The translations under genes were made by a program, and so were the position numbers. A stretch of DNA of 20,813 nt. It comes from Chara braunii. Lineage: Eukaryota; Streptophyta; Charophyceae; Charales; Characeae. The stretch spans positions 2,775,859 to 2,796,671 of the forward strand of contig BFEA01000137.1 of the NCBI GenBank assembly GCA_003427395.1, written 5' to 3'. Position 1 is the stretch's first letter, and each line of letters opens with the position of its first letter. Of the stretch, positions 7,388 to 16,618 are shown piece after piece. The notes beneath the pieces were generated by a model. It worked only from the letters and a program-made list of their open reading frames with translations. It was not told where the DNA came from and made no database searches.

Positions 7388-8109
7388 TAAAGAACCAGAA
7401 NTGCACTGGGATGGTGGANACGGGNGCTGAGATGAACATCATCAGGGAGAAGGAGGCGGTGATGATGGGGATCGAGATTGACCGTTCGGACCACGGCATG
7501 CTGCACGGTGCTAACTGTAAGGCCGCCTTTTATGGCACGGCGTCCAATGTGATTATAGAGATTGGGAAGGTGCGGGCAAGGACGTGTGTTTTCGTCATGC
7601 CCGATGTCGACCATTTCATCCTCCTGAGGAGGTCGTTCTTGTGTACAACCGAGATGTTAATCTTCAACAAGCACGACAGGACAATGATCCTACTCCTATG
7701 TAACCCAGCGTGCGGGAACTACGAGGTTATCACCTGCCGAAACACGGGCCCGGGGAGTGGAAGGAATAGGCCTAACCTCGGCTCGTTCACCTTTGAGGAG
7801 TCGGAAAATAAGCGAAGGAGGCTTTGGGAGACACCCGAGGAGGAAGACAAGGCCGAGGTACTGACACTTAGCCTCACGGATGTGAACAAGGCCATGGCGG
7901 TGGTGTCGGCTCACGACATGGCGGATCCGAAGGCCATTAAGGCATTGAGGGAGCAGGTTTTGGAGAGCCCTCAGGTGGGAGAAGTGGAGTTGGTATATCG
8001 GTTTCCAGGAGGAAGGGGAGGCCCTGCAATGGCCCAGGCCCGAGCGAGAAGTCGGCCTTTTTTAGGGGAGGGCTTAAGCAGGGTTCCCAAAGGCGGTACA
8101 AGACCGTAG
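7370..8109 (+). pseudogene. Retroviral-type aspartic protease and linker
   Basis: In the next frame the active-site motif reads MV-[D/E]-TGAEMNII. The catalytic codon (7417-7419) is GAN, so Asp is possible but masked by an ambiguous base. Downstream, GTASNVIIEIGKV and FVMPDVDHFILL fit the protease fold. The later motif usually written ILLGRSFL reads ILLRRSFL here, which may harm folding. An acidic linker (EESENKRRRLWETPEEED) follows. The frame is entered by a shift near 7370-7387 and left by another near 8040-8100, after which it stops at TAG 8107-8109. The protein would release mature gag and pol products. Confidence 0.75.
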
Positions 8110-9022
8110 ATAAGAAGTGTCGCCCAGTTTCCGTACTCGTTACAGAGGATGAGGAAGCCTACTACGAGCGGGAGCGAGGATTGATACGGCGTATGCGGGA
8201 GCTCGCGTTAGCCGGGCCGTGCCGTATCAACGACGAGAATGAGGGGAAGTTGATAATCGGGGAACCCGATTTCCTGTCGCCCCAGGAGAGAGCATTGATG
8301 GTGGGGCTGATGAAGAAAAGGCACTGCGCGTATGCGTTCAATGACGACGAGCGTGGGAGACTGGATGTGGTGAAAAACCCCGTTGATCCGGATCCACACG
8401 GTCCCACACGATCCATGGAATTTAAGGGGCGCAGTACCCCAATCCGGACGAAGAGAAGATGGCGGTGGACTACTTGGATGGCAAGATGCGCACGCACGTC
8501 GCCGATTATTCTAGTGGGCCGTATGCGTCGCCTTGGTTCTGCTTTATCAAGCCAAATGGGACGTTGCGATGGGTGCAGGACTTACAACGGTTAAACGCCG
8601 TAACAGTGCGGCAAGGGGGGGGGTTGCCGAATGCGGACGCATTATCAGAGTCGTGCGCAGGGAGGCCTATAATCTCGCTTATAGACCTCTACTCAGGATA
8701 CGACCGATTCCCCGTATACCCGCCAGATCGGCCCGTAACGGCGATGCACACACCTAGAGGGATGATTCATATGAACGTGGCACCTCAAGGTTGGATGAAT
8801 GTGGTGGCGATGGTGCAAAGACATATGATTAGAGCCATGGAGACGGTTAGTCCACATATCACCCAGCCCTACATCGATGACCTGACGGTCAAAGGCCCAA
8901 AGGAGAAGGAGGAAGACGAAGTGATGCCTGGAGTGAGGCGCTTCGTCTGGAAGCACGTTCATGACATTGATCAGGTCCTGAGGTTACTGGAGGAATATAA
9001 CCTGACAGCGAGCGACCCTTAG
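8097..9022 (+). pseudogene. pol: Reverse transcriptase domain
   Basis: The N-terminal part is read in one frame (8097 to about 8375; RELALAG, FLSPQERALM). The reading then jumps twice between about 8375 and 8440, through a short piece reading VPHDPWNLRG, into the frame that holds the catalytic core. The core shows KPNGTLRWVQDLQRLN, ISLIDLYSGYDRF and the active-site YIDD at 8870-8881, so all three catalytic Asp are present. It ends at a TAG (9020-9022) with RNase H continuing in the same frame beyond it. The shifts lie in or near short A/C and G runs (GAAAAACCCC, AAGGGGC), so sequencing or assembly indels cannot be excluded. It would copy element RNA into DNA. Confidence 0.85.
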
Positions 9023-10099
9023 TCAAAGCACTGTATGAAGGAGGCCACGATTCTAGGTTTTGTCTGTAACGAGAGCGATGTAAAGAAGACAGCCAAGATC
9101 ATTGAGTGCCCAGTGCCTTTCCGCTCGATAACAGACGTAAGGAGTTTCCTTGGGACATGCGGATTTTGGAGAAGCTTCGTGAAAAATTTTGCCGCGAAGA
9201 CAGTGCATCTAAGGAAGTTGGTGCGTCAGGACCAGGAGTGGGTTTGGGGCAAGGACCAGGAAGAGGCAGTCGGTAGGATGAAGGGAGAGTTTAAGGAAGG
9301 GGGCTTGGTATTGGGGGCACCAGATTATGAGGCTACGGAGGAAAGACTGTTCGTCATCGAGACGGACGTTGGGCCAACCGCCTTGGGAGGAGTCCTGTTT
9401 CAGGCAGACACTGAGGGGAAGGAGAGGCCGCTAAGGTTCGAAAGCCGTACCCTTAATACGACTGAGAGGAACTACTCTCAGTTCAAGAAGGAGACGCTAG
9501 CGGTGCTCCACTACTTGAGGACCTTCCGAAACTACGTTTTCGGCAGGAGGCTCATTTTGAGGGTGGACCCTACGGCGCTTGCATGCTCCTTGAAGAATTA
9601 TACTCCATCTGACCCAACCATCGCAAGATGGTTGACCTACATTTGGATGTTTAATTTTGAGCTGGAAAGGATTCCAGAGAACAAGAACAGGGCAGATAGG
9701 TTGAGCCGCATCAACTGGGACGGATCGGGCCAANAATCAATAGAAGACGCGCCGCCAGTTGATGGGTTCCTGGATCAAGAGGAGGACGTTCGCCTGCATA
9801 TAAACGAATGGTCTCTGCGAGTACCCAGTTGCGTCAGTCATCCCATATGGCTAGCGCCGAAGGGGTATGAGCAGAAGGAAGAGTTAGTCCTCAAGCCCTT
9901 TCAGGAGGAGGATCCGTGGGGAAGCAAAGACGTTGGCTGGATGATGAAGTTGGCATTGGCAGGTACGCACAGTTTAGTGGAGAAAGTGAGGACGATAGAG
10001 GAAGGTCCCACTCAGGTAGAGGAGCATGAACAGTTGATGGGAGGGATGTATCTGCTCACCAATACGCTCTTGCAAGGAGATTTCGATCGGAGGGGCTAG
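9023..10099 (+). pseudogene. pol: RT connection and RNase H domain
   Basis: It continues the RT frame. The connection has SITDVRSFLGTCGFWRSF, typical of the segment after the Ty3/gypsy RT palm. RNase H follows with FVIETDVGPTALGGVLFQ (Asp), KKETLAVLHYL (Glu) and LILRVDPTAL (Asp), then a tether with RIPENKNRADRLSR. It would remove RNA from RNA-DNA hybrids. One codon contains N at 9734. It ends at the TAG 10097-10099, and the same frame continues into integrase. Confidence 0.85.
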
Positions 10100-11426
10100 T
10101 TTAGTCATGAGGAAGGTGAAATTCTAGTTCCTGAGCGCCAGGACGATGAATTAGAGGAGGGAGAGATTAAGGAGGCGTTTCGGGCAGAGGAGTATGATGA
10201 AATCTACCGGGAGTTGGGGCTGCTTCTATCATGTGAGATAAGGGATAGAGATGCAAGTGCCAAGGCACAGAAGATGAGGCACCTCTATGTGGTAAGGGAT
10301 GGCCACCTGTTTATAAAGCGGCAAGTCGGGAACCCCAAGAGGATCGTATGCGGGAGGAACCGACAGATTGATATTATAGCANCCCTACACNATGGTATAG
10401 CAGGAGGGCANAGAGNAATAGGTGNCACATGTGCGAAGATAAGCGAGCTCTACCATTGGGATGNGATGCTGACAATGNTCATTAAGTACTGCCAATCTTG
10501 TNTACCTTGTCAGGAGAGGTCANCGCAANGGCCGGNAGAGCCCCTGCACCCAAGGTTGGAAAGGGAAGTGGGTGCGGTTGTACACNTGGACCTGTTGTTC
10601 ATGCCAGTTGGAGAGAATGNGTGTAATTACATCTTCGATGCACGGGGCAACCTTACTGGGTTTGTGGACGGTCGGGCTATCCGGACAAAGACTGACCCAG
10701 TTTTGNCAAACTGCATCGAGGAGTATTACCTACGCTATCCCTTTGTCAAGAAGTTCGTGATGAATCGAGGATCGGAATTTACGAACCTTGCTTGCAGGGT
10801 ATGGAGTAATAGCCAACTATACTACGGCCGCGCACCCTCAAGCGAACGCTTCTGTGGAGAGGGGGCACAGTACCATCATGAATCTCTTGGCTAAGTGGAC
10901 AGAGGGCAAGCCTGGTTAGTGGCCTAAGTTCCTACGAGCGGCTTTCTTCGTAGAAAACGTTATAGTAAAGGGGACTACCAAGTATGCGCCGGCCACGCTA
11001 TGGTACGGGAGGCACGCCACCTTTCTCATAGAATGCTTTATGAAGACGTGGAGACGCCAGGACTTGGAGGTGAACCTGTCTTTCGAAGAATTGCTCGATA
11101 TTCGAGCGTGGCAAGTGGGGGCGGCCGAAGAAAGATTGCGAGAGGCCATTGGTCGGATAGAGAGAAGCCGCATGGAAGATAAAATGAGGTGGGACCAAAT
11201 GGCGGGAGTAAGGAAGGAACCGTTGGAAGTGGGGGATGTTGTGTTGCTGTACGAGTCCTCTCTGGAGAAGCAATGGTCGAGGAAGCTCGACAAGAGATGG
11301 ATGGCCCCCTATAGAATCTTGCGATGTGGCGAATTTGGGGCCTATCAGATCGAAGAGCTGGACGGAACAGGCTGGCAGGATTGGGTGTCAGGAACCAGGT
11401 TGAAGAAGTTCGTGGCCAGGGAATAG
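10100..11426 (+). pseudogene. pol: Integrase (HHCC finger, catalytic core, C-terminal domain)
   Basis: The first frame (10100 to about 10811) carries an HHCC-type zinc finger (LYHWD, CQSC-x-PC; one finger His codon is CAN, so His or Gln). The core begins near DLLFMPVGEN. The second catalytic position reads FVMNRGSEFT, Asn (AAT, 10763-10765) where the family has Asp. A +1 shift near 10811 moves to the frame with HPQANASVERGHSTI, which holds the catalytic Glu. An in-frame TAG lies at 10917-10919. The C-terminal part shows LEVGDVVLLYES and WMAPYRIL, the small-barrel region of integrases. It ends at TAG 11424-11426. About 15 ambiguous bases fall in 10380-10720. Inactive as it stands. Confidence 0.85.
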
Positions 11427-11615
11427 GTAAAGATTACCACACTCTTAAGAATAAACTAGTCCTTGAGGTGTTGCATACTATGGAAGGCCAGGTGAGAAAA
11501 TATGGAAAGGGCATGTATGTTATCATAAAACTCGATGGGCGGAAGGCTAACATTTGTTGTGCGCGTGTTTGCTTTCTCTCGCCTGTTGTGCAGGTTTGAC
11601 TTTCCGAAGATAGCC
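11427..11615 (+). other. Spacer between integrase and downstream ORF
   Basis: 189 bp with no LTR-like ends, no primer-binding site I can recognise and no long ORF of its own. It is too short to hold a full LTR plus leader. This argues against the downstream ORF being the gag of a separate adjacent element, unless a deletion removed the junction. Confidence 0.6.
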
Positions 11616-13823
11616 ATGCAGAGGGGCGGGAGGGGCGCACGGCCACGACAGAGACCTCAGGGAGCGTCAGGAGGGGATGACTCGCACACACCATCCGGGA
11701 GAGAGTCCACGCTTGTCTTCGATGATGGTAACATAGAGCTCTTTCTAGACGCCTACCAGGCTCATGTGACACGAGAAGGATGGTCCGCCTTGGAGAGGGT
11801 ACGGCATCTGAGGGGAGTTGGGCGCTTTGAGGAGCCTATCACGCATATCCGGGAGGAGGCTTTGACCTGGCAGGATGAAGAAACGAGGATGTAGATGCTG
11901 AGGGCTTTGCCGTTGGGACGAGATGGGCTGCCTATTCGTCTGGAGGAAGGCAATGTAGAGGAGTTTATCCCAGCCTATGAGCAGTATATGCGCCACCAGG
12001 GGACTGGGCAGGAGGAGTGGATGCAAACGTTACCCCTCTGGACGCGGAGGGCGGAGAGGCCATTGGCGAGACAGATTCGGGACAGGGCGCGTGATTGGGA
12101 GGACTGTCAGGCTCAGCTGAGACAGGTGTTTCGACGACCAGAACCCGAGAGACCTTAGCCCATGGTGGAGAGGCGACAGAGGAGTAAGAGGCCACGGGAT
12201 CCAGAGGCAAGAGGGGATACCACGACTAGGGGAGGCTGAAAGGCCTTGGCACATCGAGAGGGGCCAACGGAACCCGCCCAGACGGTGAAGCCAGTTCAAG
12301 TCGTAGGGCCTGCCCAGGCAGCGGAGCTACCCCCTATTCGCGAACTTGAACAGGTGGAGTTTCGCCGGATCACGGGCAGTGACCTGCGAGGCCCGTCGCC
12401 GACACCGCCAGAGGAAAGGGAAGTCGTACCGTCGAGGACGCCGCTCGACAGCCTGGAGGCCCACCTAAATGCGTCCCGGTGGAGGACGTCGCAGCAGGGA
12501 GCGGATCAGAGCGGGCCAGTGCGGTACGAGCCAGCAGAGGATGAGCCAAAGGCGGGGCCGCGTGGGCCAGAGGGGCCGCGGACTGGGGGGGTTATTACTG
12601 TTAGGGACGATACCCCTCCTCCTGCCCCAATCCCGGAGCGGGCACCGCAGTATTGGCCTGAGGGAGTCCCCGAGCCGGAAAGCGAAGAAGCTCCAATACC
12701 TCCATTGGGAGCTACTACGCTGCCTCCGACGCAAGCAGGGCCGAAGGGGCGAGAGGGGAGCGAGAGAGCAAGGACAACTGCTACTGTGACACCGCAATTA
12801 GCTGAGCATACGGTTGAGCCCCCGGACACTGAGATGCTGACATCCGAGGAGCCACTGCCAGAGCTGTCACACGCTTTGAAGGGGGTGAATGTAGGGGTTC
12901 CACTACGGGAGGCCCGCAAAACGCAAGCAGAGAGGCCACTAAAAGAGACGGCGGAAGAGAAGCACGCAAGGGTACAAATGCGTCTTGAGGAGATATACCA
13001 GGAGAAGATTAGGATGGAAGCCGCAGGGGAAGCGCCGAAGCCACCAATCGACCCTCTGACGAGCGAGCAGAGAATTCACGAGGTTTGGACTGATTACGAG
13101 GGAAAGAGGGATAATGCCCGCTTGAGGTCGCAAGAGGCGGGGCAGGAAAACGCGAGGGTGGATGAGGCACGAGAGACTGGGGACCTGGGGTTCTCAGCCA
13201 CCTGGATGACGATTGAGCGGGCAGATAGGAGGATACGTGAGGTGGCGGTCTCGTCCTTCCTGCGGTACTCCATGCTTAGTGATGAGTTGGTGGCTTCGAG
13301 GTTAGAGGTGGAGCAGTTGTCCACCCAATTGATGGAAGAAAAGGCAGAGAACCAAGCGTGGAGGTCCCACATGGAAGCCAAGGAGGCAGAATGGGAGAGG
13401 AGGCTCCAGGACATGGCAGCGATGGTGAAGAGGCTCTCGGCCACTAAGATGGTCGACTGGACGGAGCAGAGCCAGTATGGTATTCAGGGGAAGGAGGTAC
13501 AGGGGCTCTTTGGCCAGGAAGGAACGACAGAGACGCCACAGCAAGAAGGAGTGGGGAAGGTGTTCCTGGACCCAACAGAGGCGGCAGCAAGGCGGGAGGC
13601 CGAGGAGAGGAGGTTCAGCTTCAGGACTCCCACGAAGTTGGCCTCCCAACAGGCCACCCTTATGACGATTAAGACTCCTGAGGACGAGCCGGCGCAGAGA
13701 CCCCAACCTCTAGTGACGGCCACCTGTCGGGCGCTTCGGTCCGGCACTGCATGTGGCAGCGCGGGACCCTCTCGGCCGCGTCACGCAGGAGTTGGACCAA
13801 CCTTGCCGCGAACACACAAATGA
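11616..13823 (+). pseudogene. Capsid-like plus coiled-coil ORF downstream of pol
   Basis: From ATG 11616 a single frame of 736 codons runs to TGA 13821-13823, broken at TAG 11892-11894, TAG 12156-12158 and TGA 12237-12239. After a basic, Gly/Arg-rich N-terminus come two similar segments, DDGNIELFLDAYQAHV (about 11720-11767) and EEGNVEEFIPAYEQYM (about 11944-11991). Each is followed by an amphipathic charged stretch, including RQIRDRARDWEDCQAQLRQ. This resembles the helical capsid part of retroelement Gag. A long Pro/Glu-rich disordered region (about 12250-12930) follows, then a probable coiled coil (about 13230-13450; ELVASRLEVEQLSTQLMEEK). The last 250 bp of the frame is low in pattern. The gag assignment rests on pattern, not on a search. 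Confidence 0.65.
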
Positions 13824-14192
13824 AGCTTCCTTAGGCCGCTCCGACCGAGTGCGCCAGCCATACCTCTCGCGAGCCCCTACGACAGGATAGCGCCTACGCG
13901 AGGCACAACTTACCTCCACCTTACGGGAGCTGTNACCTCCCCTCGGTGGGCGTATCCCCGCCGAGCTACCAGTCCACAGTACGAAAGCTAATCAATTGCA
14001 ATCGCAGAGGTGGACCAGCCGAGGGTGTTTCTCGTTTGCTGTAGCATAGGGGGTACGCGCGGTAATACGCCTATCGGGCCCGCACGCGGACCGACATCTT
14101 GGGGGGCTGAAGTCCCAAGCGTGGCTCGTCGTCGGTCGACTAGGACGCATCCCACACACCACGCGCACATCACTCTATGAACATAAAAATAA
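13824..14192. other. Non-coding, GC-rich; no gene seen
   Basis: No ORF with family similarity. It contains CGGGCCCG near 14077 and short GC-rich segments. It is the first part of the long non-coding right arm of the window and probably still belongs to the retroelement's 3' side. Confidence 0.5.
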
Positions 14193-14194
14193 AA

Positions 14195-14235
<41 letters not shown>
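14193..14235. repeat. CA microsatellite
   Basis: ACACAC repeat interrupted once by a T at 14201, about 20 dinucleotide units in all. Read in reverse it gives a run of Val-Cys codons, which produces a spurious minus-strand ORF. Confidence 0.95.
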
Positions 14236-14287
14236 CACGACACAACACAAACGACACGACAACGTATCTAGCCCCTTCGGTAGCCAA

Positions 14288-14361
14288 CCCATAACTTTCC
14301 AATGCGGAAAATCGGATAGGCATTGTGCGCTAGACTTAATATAAAACCGCGCAGACGCAGA
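14288..14361 (+). repeat. Diverged repeat with internal stem-loop, copy 1
   Basis: It begins CCCATAACTTT (14288-14298), then a hairpin with arms CAATGC (14300-14305) and GCATTG (14320-14325), then a block resembling CTTAATATAAA-CCGCGCAG-CGCAGA. The related copy at 14873-14945 keeps the flanks, but its hairpin arms differ. Confidence 0.5.
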
Positions 14362-14513
14362 GTCTTCTCATATCGACTAGTAATACACTCATGCGCAAGC
14401 AGTCGCAGTCATGGCGTACTATGTAGTACCCATACTCAGGCGTTCCTCGTTAATCTCGAGGGTCGCGTTTGTCGGCTGACACGCGCCTTGAGGATTGATC
14501 TCTCGACGCTAGA

Positions 14514-14532
14514 CAACCGCCATGCGCGGTTG
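14514..14532. repeat. 7-bp hairpin
   Basis: CAACCGC (14514-14520) pairs with GCGGTTG (14526-14532) around CATGC. A stem of this size may arise by chance; it is listed because it sits in a hairpin-rich stretch. Confidence 0.5.
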
Positions 14533-14614
14533 AAGACCACACACCCTCTTCTGCACCCTTGTGCATTGCGGGTGGTACACAGGTCTAAAACCAGTGGTGG
14601 GGGTCGTCTCTCGC

Positions 14615-14642
14615 GGCCCTGGGGGTAAGCCTCCCCCGGGCC
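14615..14642. repeat. GC-rich 10-bp hairpin
   Basis: GGCCC (14615-14619) and GGGGG (14621-14625) pair with CCCCC (14633-14637) and GGGCC (14638-14642), with one bulged T. The loop is TAAGCCT. Another hairpin follows seven bases later. Confidence 0.75.
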
Positions 14643-14648
14643 TGGGCG

Positions 14649-14669
14649 AAAGTCAAGGGGTTTGACTTT
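14649..14669. repeat. 8-bp hairpin
   Basis: AAAGTCAA (14649-14656) is the exact reverse complement of TTGACTTT (14662-14669), with loop GGGGT. Its position directly after the hairpin at 14615 suggests a paired structure. Confidence 0.7.
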
Positions 14670-14872
14670 GACGGTTGCCACGGACTATAACGTCCAACCA
14701 TAATAATCCTTAAAAAACAAACAAAACACACACGAAAACAGAAAGAGGGGATAGGGCAGAGACCCCCTTGCTAAAAAGGGACTCATGACCTTTGGGTACC
14801 CTTCCCCTCTACGGATGGTGCCGGCGGCCTACAATAATCCCAAGCGTTGCGCCTACGTGCGAGCCCGACGAT

Positions 14873-14945
14873 CCCATAACTTTTAGACGTCAGGGCGACG
14901 AAACGTCACGCGCAGGACTCTAACATAAAGCTGCGCGGCCGCAGA
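14873..14945 (+). repeat. Diverged repeat with internal stem-loop, copy 2
   Basis: It shares CCCATAACTTT (14873-14883) and the AACATAAA-CTGCGCGGC-GCAGA end with copy 1 at 14288. Its internal arms are GACGT (14886-14890) and ACGTC (14903-14907), unlike those of copy 1. A shared TCCCAAGCGT upstream (near 14112 and 14838) suggests the duplication is longer, with the CA microsatellite inside copy 1. Confidence 0.5.
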
Positions 14946-14998
14946 CCAATTCTATGCCAACCACCGATGCCAATCGTACGTGGTAATCGCGGCTCCGG

Positions 14999-15080
14999 CC
15001 TCGCGATATTGAATGACTGAAGGAACACATCGCGAGGGGTCACCCCTCACGATATTGAACGGTTGAAGGACACGCCGTTC
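14999..15080. repeat. Two related hairpins sharing CGATATTGAA
   Basis: CCTCGCGAT (14999-15007) pairs perfectly with ATCGCGAGG (15029-15037). GAGGGGT (15034-15040) pairs with ACCCCTC (15042-15048). GAACGG (15057-15062) pairs with CCGTTC (15075-15080). The two larger hairpins share CGATATTGAA and a TGAAGGA-CAC segment but use different arms. A minus-strand ORF covers this region; I see no family match and think it incidental. Confidence 0.7.
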
Positions 15081-15186
15081 GACCCTCGCGACATTTCCGC
15101 CTTCAAGGTGGGGTGTCTCGCCGGCCAAAGTTAATAGGCTCTGTGCGACGGAAAACCCCTCCCCAGCAGAGTCTAGGGCTTGGGAT

Positions 15187-15220
15187 GTCCTGGACAAGGA
15201 CCTGAATCCCGGTCCAGGAC
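15187..15220. repeat. 9-bp perfect hairpin
   Basis: GTCCTGGAC (15187-15195) is the exact reverse complement of GTCCAGGAC (15212-15220), with a 16-nt loop that itself contains GGACC. Part of the hairpin cluster at 14.5-15.2 kb. Confidence 0.75.
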
Positions 15221-16051
15221 CAACGTCCGACTAAGAAAGCCTCAAGATGCAAATAGGCAGAGGGGAGGGTCTTCCCTACCCCTTGACCTCGACCTTTAAA
15301 CGGGTTTTTAACATGGGTCTCTTAGGCCTCTCAAATATCCATTATAAGCACACTCACCCATACACGCATAAGGGAGTTAGAGTTGCGACGATCACTTCTC
15401 ACATGCACTGTGGGACTCCTCGCAACCATGTATATGTATATGTGATCGCAGGCAATCCAAATCCAAAATCCGACCCACGGGACATACCTGTAATCACACG
15501 AAGAGTCGAACGACAAAACACGCACTACACGGAGTCAACCCCAACCAGTCTCTATGCTCATACCCCTTCGCTTTAACCATGCTAGCCCCAATCGCCGATC
15601 CAACCAACCTCAATTAGGTACTTAGTACCTTCGTTAAATGACCATTCAATAAAAGTCCGGGCATAACCCTTAACAAACAGTAAAACCACCAGGGCTAAAG
15701 CCTTTTAGGTTGGGTATTGAGAGTGAGTTGGAATTGAGTCGAGGACCGACGAATCGGCAACCGACCTGTTATCAGTGATAACAGAAAACAATCCGTATAG
15801 CATCAAGCTGACGCTAGCCCAAATCCTGAATCGAATGTCCAAAAGAGGCCAATACCATGAGACAGGTCAATTCTCAAACTAAAACATCAACATATGGGGT
15901 ATAAACCTCCATAACACATTCTCACTCAAAGTTATATGTCAACCAAGTCCAGGCGCACCTCTAAGCTAGTGCCAAAAACAAAGGTAGACTAATGGCAGAA
16001 TCTCCCCTATTCAGGGTGGATTGCCAGAATCGCCACCTGTCATAATATAAT
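15221..16051. other. Non-coding stretch with two short palindromes
   Basis: No gene seen. AGGTACT (15616-15622) and AGTACCT (15624-15630) form a palindrome around one T. CTGTTATC (15766-15773) and GATAACAG (15777-15784) pair around AGT. A plus-strand ORF at 15247-15576 has no recognisable features. Confidence 0.6.
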
Positions 16052-16411
16052 CTAACTCCTCTAAATCAAGAAAATTTCGACAATGCTTCACGTAGAAAAA
16101 ATGTCTTTTCATAATTTATATTAGCCCAAATATAAACCCAGAAATAGTCTTTGACTTTCCAAAGTCCAATTTTGTCTAACTCCTTGATTTAGTAAAAATT
16201 TGGGCAACACTCCCTTTAGAAAAGGAAACTTTCCAGATTTTTACTAAGTCGTATATGAACTTTAGACAGGATGACTTTGAAAGGTAAAACTTTGACTAAC
16301 TCTTTGGATTTGCAGAAATTTCGGCAGCGCTTCCCGTAGAGAAAGTAGCTTACCAAAATTTATACAAAGCTAAATATAACAAAAGATCCCAGAAAATGCG
16401 AGAATTGACCT
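16052..16411 (+). repeat. Three units of a ~120-bp tandem repeat
   Basis: Units start at 16052, 16179 and 16299, each with TAACTC followed by TTTG/AAAT-rich DNA, AAATTTCGGCA-like and CTTCCCGTAGA-like blocks and a GACTTT-containing end. A fourth start (TAACTCCT, 16412) breaks off. The middle unit holds a long-range pair AGTAAAAAT (16191-16199) / ATTTTTACT (16237-16245) enclosing CCTTT-AGA-AAAGG. From memory, similar AAATTTCGGCAGC arrays occur in non-coding parts of plant LTR elements; this is unverified. Confidence 0.7.
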
Positions 16412-16618
16412 AACTCCTATCGTTCTAGCACGTGGCGAGCCTCTAAAGCAACTACCTGTCAACCTGAAACTCAAACCAAGTAGTAATCTCACTCGGCCAC
16501 ATGCAATGCCAAACCACAAGGGTAAGTACTCTCACCAGCCCCAAGTTAACTTAGCAAGCAATAGTTCGTGTCTTCTAAGTAAGTTACCCATTATACCCAC
16601 ACTTTCATAAGGCGTAAA

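Larger units (their letters stand above)
6032..13823 (+). mobile_element. Degenerate Ty3/gypsy-type retroelement with pol followed by a gag-like ORF
   Basis: On the plus strand the order is: zinc-knuckle gag tail, protease, reverse transcriptase, RNase H, integrase, a 189-bp gap, then a capsid-like/coiled-coil ORF. RT-RNase H-integrase order is that of Ty3/gypsy elements. The copy is dead: at least four frameshifts and nine in-frame stops. I found no LTR pair, no primer-binding site and no polypurine tract placed where expected, so the ends given are coding limits, not element ends. The capsid part of gag is absent upstream. The left side is likely truncated against satellite DNA at about 6.03 kb. 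Confidence 0.85.

Noticed and set aside
6239-12239. Alternative genetic code with UAG as sense
   Set aside because: Kept only as a minor option: the element also has clear frameshifts and a TGA, and integrase ends at a TAG, so decay is simpler.
12465-12919. Several long ORFs antisense to or overlapping the downstream gag-like ORF
   Set aside because: They shadow the open plus-strand frame in GC-rich DNA; none shows a domain.
13988-14323. Minus-strand 111-aa ORF
   Set aside because: Dominated by a Val-Cys run encoded by the CA microsatellite.
15075-15085. GTTCGA as a tRNA T-loop
   Set aside because: No matching acceptor, D or anticodon arms around it; elsewhere I found no tRNA or rRNA either.
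14952-15197. 81-aa minus-strand ORF with a partly natural-looking composition
   Set aside because: It coincides with hairpin arms and a short duplicated segment; no family recognised and no supporting context.
14730-15270. Purine-rich runs (near 14735 and 15254) as a polypurine tract before a 3' LTR
   Set aside because: Neither is followed by a TG start with a matching second LTR in the window.
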